From Talinum fruticosum (Eukaryota; Streptophyta; Magnoliopsida; Caryophyllales; Talinaceae), in NCBI GenBank assembly GCA_021018815.1, contig JAITYX010000049.1, forward strand, positions 1,488,001 to 1,552,000: 64,000 nucleotides of DNA, written 5' to 3'. The stretch's first letter is position 1; each line of letters begins with the position of its first letter. The position numbers and the translations under genes are program-made. Positions 44,225-54,446 of this stretch are shown piece by piece. The notes beneath the pieces are model-generated. The model made no database searches, was not told the origin of the DNA, and was given only the letters and a program-made list of their open reading frames with translations.

Positions 44225-45084
44225 CTAGGAACTTTCCAGCCTTGACTCCGAATGTGCATTTTTGGGTTCGACTTCATCCCATACCTTCATGGGACTTCGA
44301 ACGTCCTCCGGAGGTTGGAAATATGATCGATGTCTCGCTTGCTCTTGACGATCATGTCGTCCACATATACCTCCATGGTCTTCCCAATGAGGTGGGAAAA
44401 GACCATGTTGACCAGCCTTTGGTAGGTGGCTCCAGTGTTTTTCAATCCGAAGGGCATCACATTGTAGCAATACAGCCCTTGGTCGATGATGAAGGCAGTT
44501 CTTTCTCGATCTTCTTTGCATAATGGTATCCGATGGTACCTTGAAAAGCGTCCATGAAACCGAGGAGGGCGTGGCCTGCCGTAGCATCAACGAGTTTGTC
44601 GATTTTTGGCAAAGGATAGTCTGTCTTTGGGCATGCTTTGTTGAGGTTGGTGAAATCGATGCACATTCTCCATGTACCGTTCGATTTTTTCACTAAGACG
44701 ACGTTGGCAATCCACTTAGGGTATTGGTATTCCCGGATGAACCCCGCCTCCAGTAGCTTTTTGACCTCCTCGGCCACCGCCGTGTTGCGCTCCGCCCTCG
44801 GATGTCTTCGTTTTTATGACGGGCTTGTAAGATGGGTCGACATTCAACTTGTGCTCGATAACCTTAGGGCTCAATCTCGGCATCTCTTTGGGTCCAAAGG
44901 TGAAGACATCTTTGTATTCTCTCGAGAGTCGGACAAGGCCATCTTTAATCCCTTTGCGGAGGTTCCTGCCCACTTGTACGGAACGATCATTGCGGGTTTC
45001 CTCTAAAGGGATGAGCTCGACATCTTCCGACGGTGTAGGTCGGTCCTCGCCAAGATCTTTAGTGGTGGCGAAGCACATCATCAT
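44225..45084 (-). pseudogene. Reverse transcriptase of element 2
   Basis: 44777-44457 contains EVKKLLEAGFIREYQYPKW, NGTWRMCIDFTNLNKACPK and LVDATAGHALLGFMDAFQG. The catalytic YVDD codons are intact at 44356-44367 on the minus strand, but in a different phase, with a frameshift near 44500 in between. 45084-44716 is the segment upstream of the fingers, ending KVIEHKLNVDPSYKPV. Enzyme fold clear; this copy is interrupted. Confidence 0.88.
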
Positions 45085-45242
45085 AGTTTCGGGAGCTCTA
45101 CTTTCGGCTTCTTGCCCTTAGGGTCCTCCTTAGCTTTTCCTTCTGCCGTCCGCTTCGCCATTAAGGGCCGAAGGCTTACGACATAGCACTCCCTTGCCGA
45201 TTTCGATCTCCGTAGATTTCGCCTACGGACCCGTTGTCAAGC

Positions 45243-45752
45243 TCATACTTTATGAGGAGAAGATATGGAGCAATGACTCGCCTTGCTTTGATTGAGGATG
45301 GGACGCCCAATGATGACATTGTATGCGGAGGGCACATCGACCACCAGGAAGTTCACTTCAATGTTTCGTCCTCCGGCCTTGTCTCCGATCCTAACCGGTA
45401 GGCGGATCATACCGAGAGGATGCACTGTCTGCCCTCCAAATCCAAGGATTGGATTTACGAGAGGGATAAGATTCCGAGGGTTGTACTTCAATTGGCTCAA
45501 GCATTCCATAGTAATGATGTCCACCGAGCTTCCCATATCCATCAGGACCCTCCGGACGATGGCATCCGAGATTTTCAACGTGATGACCATGGGGTCGTCA
45601 TGTGGGGTGGCCATGCCTCTTAGGTATTTTTCTCCAAAGGTCATCGTGGGCACCTTCACAGGTGGAGGTTGCCCGGTGATTAGTACTTGTTGAGCGCTCC
45701 TCGGGTGAGATTTCCAAGAAGAGGGGTCACACTCCGGCCAAGCCCCCAGCAA
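45243..45752 (-). pseudogene. Aspartic protease of element 2
   Basis: A single minus-strand frame with VKVPTMTFGEKYLRGMATPH, the active-site region RRVLMDMGSSVDI, then NPILGFGGQTVHPLGMIRLP and YNVIIGRPILNQ. The fold order is that of retrotransposon proteases. The residue after the catalytic Asp is Met where Thr or Ser is normal, which would probably lower or remove activity. It would cut the gag-pol polyprotein. Confidence 0.85.
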
Positions 45753-47581
45753 TGGTGGCTACTATTCCAGTGACATCATCATCTTCCTAACTCTTCTCTC
45801 CTTGCCTTGAGGAGCCTCCCTTAGCCCATTGGGCGTTCTTTTAAGAAAACGATCGATTTGCCCATTATCGGCCAACTCCCCAAGTGCTTTCTTCAAGGCT
45901 TGACATTCGAAGTGTTATTCCCCGTTTGTTCATGGAACTCACGGTATTTTTGGAGGCTCGTACCTTGGCGGGAGTGGACATGGGAGGTGGCTTCTTGAGC
46001 ATGGGGTGCCCTTTGATCTCCATCAAAATGCTTCGGGGATCGAGTGTTGAAGCGGTGGTTCACCTCGTTCTCTCGGGGCTTCTTTTTATTTTGAGAGATA
46101 AACTTTCCTTCCCTTCCTTTTCTTCTTGCCTCCTCCCCCTCTTCTCGCGCAGATCTCCGTGGCCTGGATGAAGTCGGCCACCTTTCGGAGTGCTTCCGCG
46201 AGAGTGGTCACCTTTGCTCGGCGAGGGAAAACTTGAACCTTCCGCTCCCGAGTCCATTTAGGAAAGAGGTGCGAGCAACTCCATCTTGAAGGTTGGGGAT
46301 GAGGACGGCTTCCCAGTGGAACCGCCGTACGTAGTCCTTAAGAGTTTCATTTCTCCCCGCTTGATTTTTGAGAGATGGATGCTTGGTTTTCTTACGTTTG
46401 CAATCGGCGATGAATTGCGCCACAAACTTCTCACGAGTTCTTCAAAGGAAGAGATGCTTCCTTGAGGGAGGCCATTGAACCATTTCTGCGTGACCCCCTT
46501 TAGTGTGGCGGGGAAGAATGGGCAGTAGGTTACATCGTCTCCGTCCCGCACATACATGTGAGACTTGTAGTATGCCAGGTGGTCCTCGGGATCGGTAGTG
46601 CCGTCGTACGGTTCGACACTTGGGACCTTTATCTTTTTCATCCCGGGTGCATTCATGATCTTCTTTGAGAAGGGAGTATTGAAAGTATGTTGGGTCGGCC
46701 TCGAGCCGAGCCGAGAGATGGGGATGGCGCGGGGTTGGTGGGGCGGAGCCTCCACCGGGGAAGGACTCTTCCTTCTCTCGGATCGAGGTCCTCTCCGACT
46801 TCTCGGGACCCCTTATAGCCGATCGCCCTTGGTTCCTCTCCCTCGAGCGCGAGCGCTCTCGAACGACAGATCGTCCTTGGTCGTGTTTGAGAGAGTCGTA
46901 GGCTCGTTGGGACTCACGACCATGAGTAGCCGATCGCCCGGGCTGGCTGTCCTTCTGCTCCCTAAGGTTTGGGCCCCGCTTTCGGTGCCGTAGCATTGCC
47001 TTCAAACCAGGCGGAACGCCTGCTGTGGGTGGCGTAGGGGTTCAAGCCGTGTGGGATGTTGCAATATTCTCAATGGCTCTATGAAGAGCTCTCTTGGCTT
47101 CGATGATCCCCTAGAGTCTCCCTCTTCATAAGGCCTCGTTGGCGGGCGTTAGGCTGCTCGGAGGTGAGTGCTTGTTAGGGCCTCGGTGGGCTGTCTTGGA
47201 GTCGCATGGGATGACATCCCGCCCGAGAAGTGGCTAGTAGGCCGACCTCCCAGGGGTTGTGCCATACCCGGGAGTTGGGGCGTAGTGGAAGGGCATGATT
47301 GGCGTGCGCTGTTCCATGGTGGCTCGCACTTGTTCTTGTACTTGCTGTACGACGGTTGTTTTAAGGGTCTCTATTAAACTCCGAAGAGCCCCTAGTGTGA
47401 CGTACCCCTCCGGCCTGGTATGGCGGTTGCCGGTAGACCGCTGGGATGATTCCGTATCCTCGGCTTGAGGAGCGTCGTGGGATTGGCCTCCCGTAGGCAT
47501 TGAACGATGAGGGTGAGGGACTAGTGGGTTATTCGTGTCGCGTGTCATCTTGGATCGAGATCGAATGCCACCGGCGACCAT
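45753..47581 (-). pseudogene. gag of element 2
   Basis: 47581-47234 is the N-terminus (MVAGGIRSRSKMTRDTN, then ALRSLIETLKTTVVQQVQEQ, a short coil). 47005-46442 is Arg/Glu-rich. 46755-46258 is the gag core: VPSVEPYDGTTDPEDHLAYY, CPFFPATLKGVTQKWFNGLP and SISSFEELVRSL. 46423-46208 continues LKDYVRRFHWEAVLIPNLQD. At least two frame shifts. Gag builds the particle that encloses element RNA. Confidence 0.85.
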
Positions 47582-47593
47582 ATGCTACCTTCC

Positions 47594-47614
47594 TCCCCAC
47601 AGACGGCGCCAAAC
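47594..47614 (-). other. Primer-binding site of element 2
   Basis: The minus strand reads GTTTGGCGCCGTCTGTGGGG directly after the LTR end GGAAACA. This is a typical plant gypsy primer site. Confidence 0.85.
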
Positions 47615-48217
47615 TGTTTCCTGAGAAAATTGAGTTTATGATGTGGATTGATGATTCGGAGAGAGGAAGGATTTATCGCTCCGGTGCTGAGGACGTGGCA
47701 CGATCGATCCGAGTCCGAGTGGCGACCGCTTGAACCTGCAAAAGGCGAAGCCCCGGTGGTGGATCCCGGGAACGCCCTCCGACGCTCAAGTTAGTAGTGA
47801 GCAAGTTGAATGGATCGAGGAGATCTTCCTCGATGTGCGTGGGGATTCCTTGGGAGTCGAGAAGTTTTCCCAAGATGGAAATTCTCGGAATGAGTGTGGA
47901 TGAACGTTGATGAATGTGGATGAGTGTTGACAGCTTAGGAAGCTTGGATGTAAGATTGTCGGAAAGATGAGATTTCTTGTCTAGTGAACATAACACGCCT
48001 TGGGATTGGGAAAAGATGAGTATTTATAGGAGATTTAAAGGGGTAAAACAGTTCTTTACCATGGTTTAGGGGAAACCCTAACCCTAGTGGACTTCGGGCT
48101 TTTACCTGGCCCGTCAAGGGTTGGTTTGGGCTGATTCCTCCCTTATCCGACTAATTAGGCCCAGGTTGACTCGATGACGTGGCGGTTGAGTTGGAACCGA
48201 TCCGGAAAATACCCGAA
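47615..48217 (-). repeat. 5' LTR of element 2
   Basis: Ends CAGGAAACA on the minus strand immediately before the primer site. It matches 34836-35472, including the TATA-like GTATTTATAGGAG (48030). The outer end stops about 30 bases short of the other LTR, at GAATCG, where AT-rich DNA begins. Confidence 0.88.
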
Positions 48218-48273
48218 TCGAAATATTAATATTTTTGAAAATCTAAGAAGGTACATAATTATTTGTTCATTCA

Positions 48274-48321
<48 letters not shown>

Positions 48322-49020
48322 CTTAATAATTTCTTATTAGTCGACCAATGTCTTTTCTTTCCAAAAAGGTATTACATTGTATCTAGAAACCCAACTATAT
48401 TTTGTTTCATCAAATAACAGTATAAATTGATATTTTAGATTTTCATATAGCATAATTAAGTTAGATATATTTTATCGATGTATCTTATTTGTTTTTGGAG
48501 TTTCAAAATACTCTATGTTATGATTTCTTATTAATATAAACCAATTCTACATTAATATTTTGATATTTCACCCAAAATTTTAGAAGAGTTTGTGTCTTAC
48601 ATATTATGTTCCTCATAATTAGTCTTTTACTTTTTATCTTCATTACATAGAATGGGGAAATTTTGATTGTACCTCTTTTGAAAAATTTCACGTTGCATAT
48701 GAATTCACAAATAATAAGACATGTTGTAAAATTTGGAAGAAAAATGGCATACACAATTTAAAAACTATAATTTTATAATATATAAGATTATTTGATAAAC
48801 ATAACAAATACTGTTCTAGAATTATAAAAATATCAATATTTTTGAAAATCTAAGATAATTATTTGTAATTTTTTATAGCTATAAAAATAAATAAATAATT
48901 CTTTTTATAATAATTTAAAGTCATTGATATTCATGTTTCACATTTTACAATTAGTTTTAATTGATATGATGTTTAAGTTATTATAAATTGTAGGATGGTA
49001 TGTGTCTGTATATCATGTTT
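48218..49020. other. AT-rich spacer with a direct repeat
   Basis: AAATATTAATATTTTTGAAAATCTAAG occurs at 48218-48245 and again, slightly changed, at 48826-48853. Between them lies an AT microsatellite and AT-rich DNA with no gene. Confidence 0.6.
48277..48319. repeat. AT microsatellite
   Basis: About 21 uninterrupted AT units. Confidence 0.95.
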
Positions 49021-49024
49021 CTAA

Positions 49025-50960
49025 TAAATAGGTACCCGGTGGTTTTTTATGCACCAGGTTTCGGACCAGTTGGAATCGGGTCCTCAAATTTGGACAAGGT
49101 CCCAAAACCGGTTCCAATCACGTCCTAAAATTTGTAATTGATTCGGAATCACGTTAGAACCGGATCGAAGATTAGGTAGCCGGTTTCATCACAAAAGTTT
49201 TAGACTTTTTGTTTTTCAATTTATTTTGAAAAATTTTTGGCCTAAGATTATCCAATATTTCCACCTTTTTGGTATATGATAACCTAATATTTTCAAATTT
49301 TTGTCGAAGAAGGGGCCGGCGAGTGAGAGTAGAGAGAGAGACTTCGAAGTGAGAACAATGAGGATTGAGGGGATGACTAAGGGGAGTTGAAAATAGAAAT
49401 CGAGTAAGTAAGGTTTTCTCTAAGAAAAGTATATTGTATTTTTATGCATAATATAATTTTTCAAAAATATATATATGAACACGGTATTCATATAACAGGT
49501 TCGGGTCCGGGTGTGGGTCCAAACTTTTAATAACCGGTCCCGGGCGCAGTTCCAATCGGGTCATAAAAATTGTAACCAGTCCCGAACTTAGTTCAACTAA
49601 GTCCGGGTCTAGGCGGGTTCCCAGCTTTTCTACTCACCCCTACATATATGTTTAATATATTAATATTTTTAAAAACATAAATTAAAAAATTATGCAATCG
49701 TTTAAAAAATAAAATAAACAAATATTATACATTAAGAATAATACCAATAATGTAAGGCTAAAAACTATTTTATAAAAATGTATTATATTACTGGAGTTCG
49801 CCGAAACTAACTGGCCACCACCGCCACTCTCTTTTTTTCTCTTGTTTCACCTAAGCTGTTCAAGGTAAAACGCAAATCTGTATTATTCCTTTCGCATATT
49901 TTTTTTTAATTTTATGAGTTGTTAAGAGATGTTATGAACCGTTATGGATTGTTAGTGATTATAAACGCTAATTTGAATAGACTATTTGTGTGACATTTCT
50001 ATTGACTTTTTTGCCTTCATTCATATTTTTATTTCTTTTTAAAATAAAAACATATTAAATTTTATGGTTAAAAACTCAATGAAAATGTCGAGTCAAAGCC
50101 TCGTTTAAATTAGCGTTTGTAAAAGTATTTATAATCTCTAACAATCCATAACAATCATAATACCTCTTAATAACTCATAAAGTCAATCAAAAATATGCGA
50201 AAGGAATAATACAGATCTGGGTTTTACCTCGAACAGCTTAGGTGAAACAAGAGGAAGGAAGGGTGGCGGTGGTGGGCAATTGGTTTTGGCACGGGTCCGG
50301 GTTCTGTTTTGGGTCTAAATTTTTAATACTCGGTCCCGCGCTCTATTCCAACCGGGTCCTCAAAATTGGAACCATTCCGGGACCCAATTTAACCGAGTCC
50401 AGTGTCTGGACCTACTCGGGTCTAAATCGGTTTCGGTCCGGACCCACTGAGTCCAAACCGATTTCGTTCTAGGTAGGTAGCCGGTTTTCGGCTCACCCCT
50501 ATATATATGTTTAATATATTAATATTTTTAAAAACATAAATTAAAAAATTATGCAATCTTTAAAAAATAAAATCAACAAATATTATGCATTAAAAATAAT
50601 ATCAACAATGCAATGTAGGGGCAAAACTTATTTTATGAATGTACTATATTGCTGAATTTCGCCGAAACCAACTGGCCACCATCGCCACTCCCTTCCTTCC
50701 TCTTGTTTCACCTAACTGTTCGAGGTAAAACCTAAACCTGTATTATTCATTTCGCATATTTTTTAATTAACTTTATGAGTTGTTAAAAGCTTTTATATGT
50801 TATTATGAGCCGTTGTGGATTGCTAGTCATTATAATAAATATTTTTATAAATGTTTATTTCAACATATTCTTAGTGTGACATTTCCATTGACTTTTTCCC
50901 CTTCATTCATATTTTTATTTCTTTTTAAATGAAAAACATTAAATTCTGTGGTTTGTTTTT
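49025..50960. repeat. Cluster of related repeat units, possibly non-autonomous DNA elements
   Basis: GC-rich blocks of CGGGTCCGGG/CCGGTCC type (49030-49150, 49495-49625, 50285-50480) alternate with AT-rich blocks. The stretch CACCCCTAYATATATGTTTAATATAT, an A-rich segment and the ATTCGCCGAAACYAACTGGCC segment occur in direct copies (about 49625-49985 and 50490-50960), while 50045-50289 is an inverted copy. No coding capacity and no clear outer target duplication. CCGG-rich ends resemble hAT-like elements. Confidence 0.6.
49801..50289. repeat. 490-bp imperfect palindrome
   Basis: The left arm starts CCGAAACTAACTGGCCACCA; the right arm, read on the minus strand, starts CCAAAACCAATTGCCCACCA. Arms stay in register through CACCTAAGCTGTTCAAGGT, ATATGCGAAAGGAATAATA and TGACATTT/TTGACTTTT to a centre near 50045, so each arm is about 240 bases with almost no loop. 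Confidence 0.85.
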
Positions 50961-51135
50961 TCTTGCCTTTCTTCTTTATTTTTTAATATGTTTATTTTAT
51001 TATTCAAATTGTATTTGAGTTTCCTTTTGGTTTTTTGGTAATAATATAAACTTTTTGAGATTTTTAAAAGTATTCTTTAGAATAGAGTGATGCTCACTAA
51101 AACTTACAGTACGTTCATTTATGCACAGAACAAAT

Positions 51136-51137
51136 CA

Positions 51138-51168
<31 letters not shown>

Positions 51169-51190
51169 TATGATTATTATTATTATTAAT
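51136..51190. repeat. TTA trinucleotide microsatellite
   Basis: About 18 ATT units with two single-base interruptions. Confidence 0.95.
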
Positions 51191-51301
51191 AAGTCGTGTG
51201 CGTAGCAATACTTACTCTTAAATATTACTACATAAAGCTATTTAGGAGGATTTACCTTTATAACTAATGATCAACAATAGCTTGAATTATATGTTTGTTA
51301 T

Positions 51302-52862
51302 TGTATACACATAAAAAGTGACATCTCTTATCTCTTTAATTTTGTATTTTATTCTATAGACCCGATAATGAAATCATGAGTCCTGTTTGAGGATTTGAAC
51401 CTCGGACTGTGTTTGATTGGTGCGACAAAACTAGTAAACCACTAAGAACCCCCAGCACTAAATAAATAACCTTTTTCCTTGGGTCGATCCAAAAGTCCCC
51501 TTTCTTTCGGACGATCCAAAAATCGGGTCAAGCCTTCGAGAGATAACGGAGTCCAAGTGCCGTATACTCGGGAAATTCCAAGTTCGGAATACTGCATTTT
51601 CTTTTTCTAATCGGACAAGGAGACGAAGACCTGAAGTTGGCGTTAAAACGTAGCATTTCATGATCACGAGCATCAAAGTGCTACTTTTAAGCTCCATAAA
51701 ACAAGTGCACATGAGACTAGGAGCTTTTCCCTCAAAACGACATCGTGGCCGGTGCCCACAATCCCGGATTTTGAAGTGAAACGTTGCATTTTGGCTTGGA
51801 GACTCCTTTGGAAACACGCTAGGGCACGAACGCTAGGCACACCCGAGTGCCCGACGCCCACGAACCGGATTCTATCCGGTTTTATCCTTACTTTATCCGG
51901 TTCAATCTCAACGTATTCGGCCTCGGTTTATTTTTAACTCTTTGGACCGCTGACCGAGAGCAACCCTAGGTCATTTGTGACCTAGGTCTCTCCATATAAA
52001 TAGAGAGCCTTGGCTCTCATTCCCATACCACTTATTTCCTTAGCGCTACGCTGTTGAACCGAGCCGAATACCCTTTCCTAAAACGTTACTCATCTAAAAA
52101 CATCTTCAAACACCTTCGTTTACAATTCGCGCTGAATTCTTGTAAAGCGCTAAAGAATATTCAGTTATTATAAGTTTTGGGCATCCATTCAGTTGATCTT
52201 TCCACTCCTCATAAACTCACCTTTTCAAAACTCATAAAAGAGCCCTCCTTTCTTTGATTTGTCGCCATCGCATCAAGAGATTCGAGTGTAGAGATCCGGA
52301 TCGGTAAGGTAGGACAACCTCGAGGGTAATTATTCAGCCTTTAAACCGTTATTTAATTTATGTTTTATTTATCGCTTTCCGTTTTCCGGATCGAAGAGAT
52401 GTAATCGCTTTTTAATTCCTCCCCGCCCTATATAATCTTTTAGTTTTCTACTTTTTTTTTCCTTTTCACTTTTACTTTCTTTATCGCTTTCCTTTAATTC
52501 TCGTTTGGTTGCTTTCATTTTCATTTAGCATGTTGTGTGTTTGTTTTTAGCACGTTCTTTTATTATACTACTCGATCTAGTAATTGTTGTCTTCGGACGG
52601 GCGGAATGGAAGGGTTCTACCTGTGTTTCGTATCTTCGCCCCGAATCTAATTCTCGATTCAAATATCGATAAAATCACGTTTAGCCTTTTTCAGTCTTAG
52701 TTTTCTCATACTAAGATCAAAGGACCAATTTTTATTTATTTTTTGGTTAGTATTTCTCCTAAAAACTGATCGGCGACTCATCTTTTTGTTTTATTCTTAA
52801 TACATCTCGGTTATTTTTTGATTGCGAGGTCAAAAAAAAATGAGATCTGGATCTCGCATGCC
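51302..52862 (+). mobile_element. Partial LTR of the element 1 family
   Basis: Starts TGTATACACATAAAAAGTGAC and follows the element 1 LTR (minus strand of 29867-28692) closely: GATGAAATC/GATAATGAAATC, TGTTTGAGGATTTGAACCTCGGACTGT-like text, ACTAGTAAACCAC, and later CCTAAAAACTGATCGGCGACTC. A TATA-like CCATATAAATAGAGAGCC is at 51993-52010. It carries more sequence in the middle than the element 1 LTR and lacks its last part, so it is a truncated solo LTR. Confidence 0.75.
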
Positions 52863-54446
52863 TTGCTTGGAGGCCGAAGCTTACTGTTTCAGCCCAAGCC
52901 CCTAACCAGCTCACAGAGCCGCAAGCGCATGATATATAAATTGTAACTAGTCAAGGTTGATCCCACAAGGACTCGATCTAGCAACACACTAAACTAGTCC
53001 TCTACTCAATTGCTAAGCTAATTAGGTTTTTTTTGAGTTTGCTTCTCGAAACTAGTTCTAAATATTAAAATCAAGGGAGTAAATCTAAACGTAAATCAAT
53101 GGGTAAAAACATCTAGGGATTTGCTTTCCAACAATGAGTTTGATTATTTAAACATAATTTGTGCAATCATTCTTTCAAATAAATCAAAGATCGAAAATCA
53201 CAAAATTCTACTGCTCTTCCTATGCTTAATAGAATTGCTCTAATTAACCTATCAAACAACTTTCGTATGCCTTTTAAGTTAATCAAAGTTAAGGATTTCA
53301 AATTATCAAAGTGATCCCCTAATTTACTATTCTTTTCTCAAATTTCATAAACTAGGTAGAAAGGTTGGTTGTCAATTATTCTATTTCACTTTTCATTACA
53401 TGATAGATTAATCTCTAAACACAAGTATTCTAGGCCTTCAAAACACTCATGAACATAATAAACACAACCTTCTATTGATCAAATTCAGAATTCAAGCACA
53501 AATCATGGAAAACTAATCAAACTTTATTATTTTGGATTACAAATCCCTAGCAAAACTAAACTACTCACACATGTTTATTGAAAACTTAAATAAAATCCAA
53601 TACATTGAAATCAAACCTCAAATTACAAGAAATGAACAAGTAGATGATAGGCTTGAAGTGCTCCACTTGAATCTCTCGACTTCAAATGGAATCCCGCAAT
53701 TGCTTTAATCTTCTTCTTCGGTCTTCAAAGTTTGGTTTGATATGGATGAATGGAGGAAGGAAAAATGGTGATGGGTGAGTGGTGGATGAACTATGGATGG
53801 ATGCGGGAATGGATTCTCGAAAATCAACCGAAAATCAACTTAAATAAGCCATTAAGAGGCAATCAAGAGCTGAAACCGTCAAAATCAAATCGTCTCAGCA
53901 GAATTTACCTCCAACACTGGCCGTGTCCTCCGACACGGGTTGACCCTGTTAGCTACCGGCACATCAAAATTGGATGAAAACACTAAAAATGGGTCGTGGT
54001 CCGCCGATGTCCAAATGCGATGTCCAAATAATGCGATTCTTGATTTTCCGGAAAGTTCATTGAGTCTAGTTTCTAATTCTTTCATCATTATGCTTGCTTC
54101 ATAAGTAGTGGAAAAAACATGATTAAGAGAGTAAAGAAGTGTCGATTACCACACCCTTCTTACTTTCCAACTCATATCTTTTCCTTTCTTCAACGGAATT
54201 GAGCTTATAATATGTCATTGGAAAGCTCTTTCAATAAGGAAGTTAGAGACATAGACTCAAAATAACTTTGGATTGAAAATATGACTAAAAATTAGTTCCA
54301 AATCAATAGAAAGTTACGAAACGGACCAAAACGCAAAACCCAAGTGTAAAGCATAAATGGGGCATAAAGTACATAAATATGAATATAAATCCCCAAAAAT
54401 GACAAGCAACCTCATTTGAAATCTAATGCAAAAATGACACTTATCA
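52863..54446 (-). mobile_element. Probable Athila-like LTR
   Basis: On the minus strand a purine-rich AAGCATGGGGGACTT (54447-54461) is followed by TGATAAGTGTC, fitting a polypurine tract and LTR start. Further on, GTCCTTGTGGGATCAACCTTGAC (about 52970-52948) resembles a conserved part near the end of Athila-type LTRs. The lower boundary is not defined. Short ORFs inside are not genes. Confidence 0.45.

Larger units (their letters stand above)
34836..48217 (-). mobile_element. Tat-like Ty3/gypsy retrotransposon with both LTRs (element 2)
   Basis: LTRs at 34836-35472 and 47615-48217 are clearly homologous over about 600 bp. Minus-strand order after the primer site: gag, protease, RT, RNase H, second RNase H, integrase, then about 6.6 kb of extra sequence with an antisense frame and tandem repeats, then the 3' LTR. 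The gene order and the dual RNase H place it in the Tat lineage. Frames are broken but much less than in element 1, and the LTRs remain similar, so it is younger. Total 13.4 kb. Confidence 0.88.

Noticed and set aside
46442..47005. 187-codon minus-strand frame as an independent gene
   Set aside because: It overlaps the gag core in a shifted phase and continues gag's Arg/Glu-rich part; it belongs to the broken gag.
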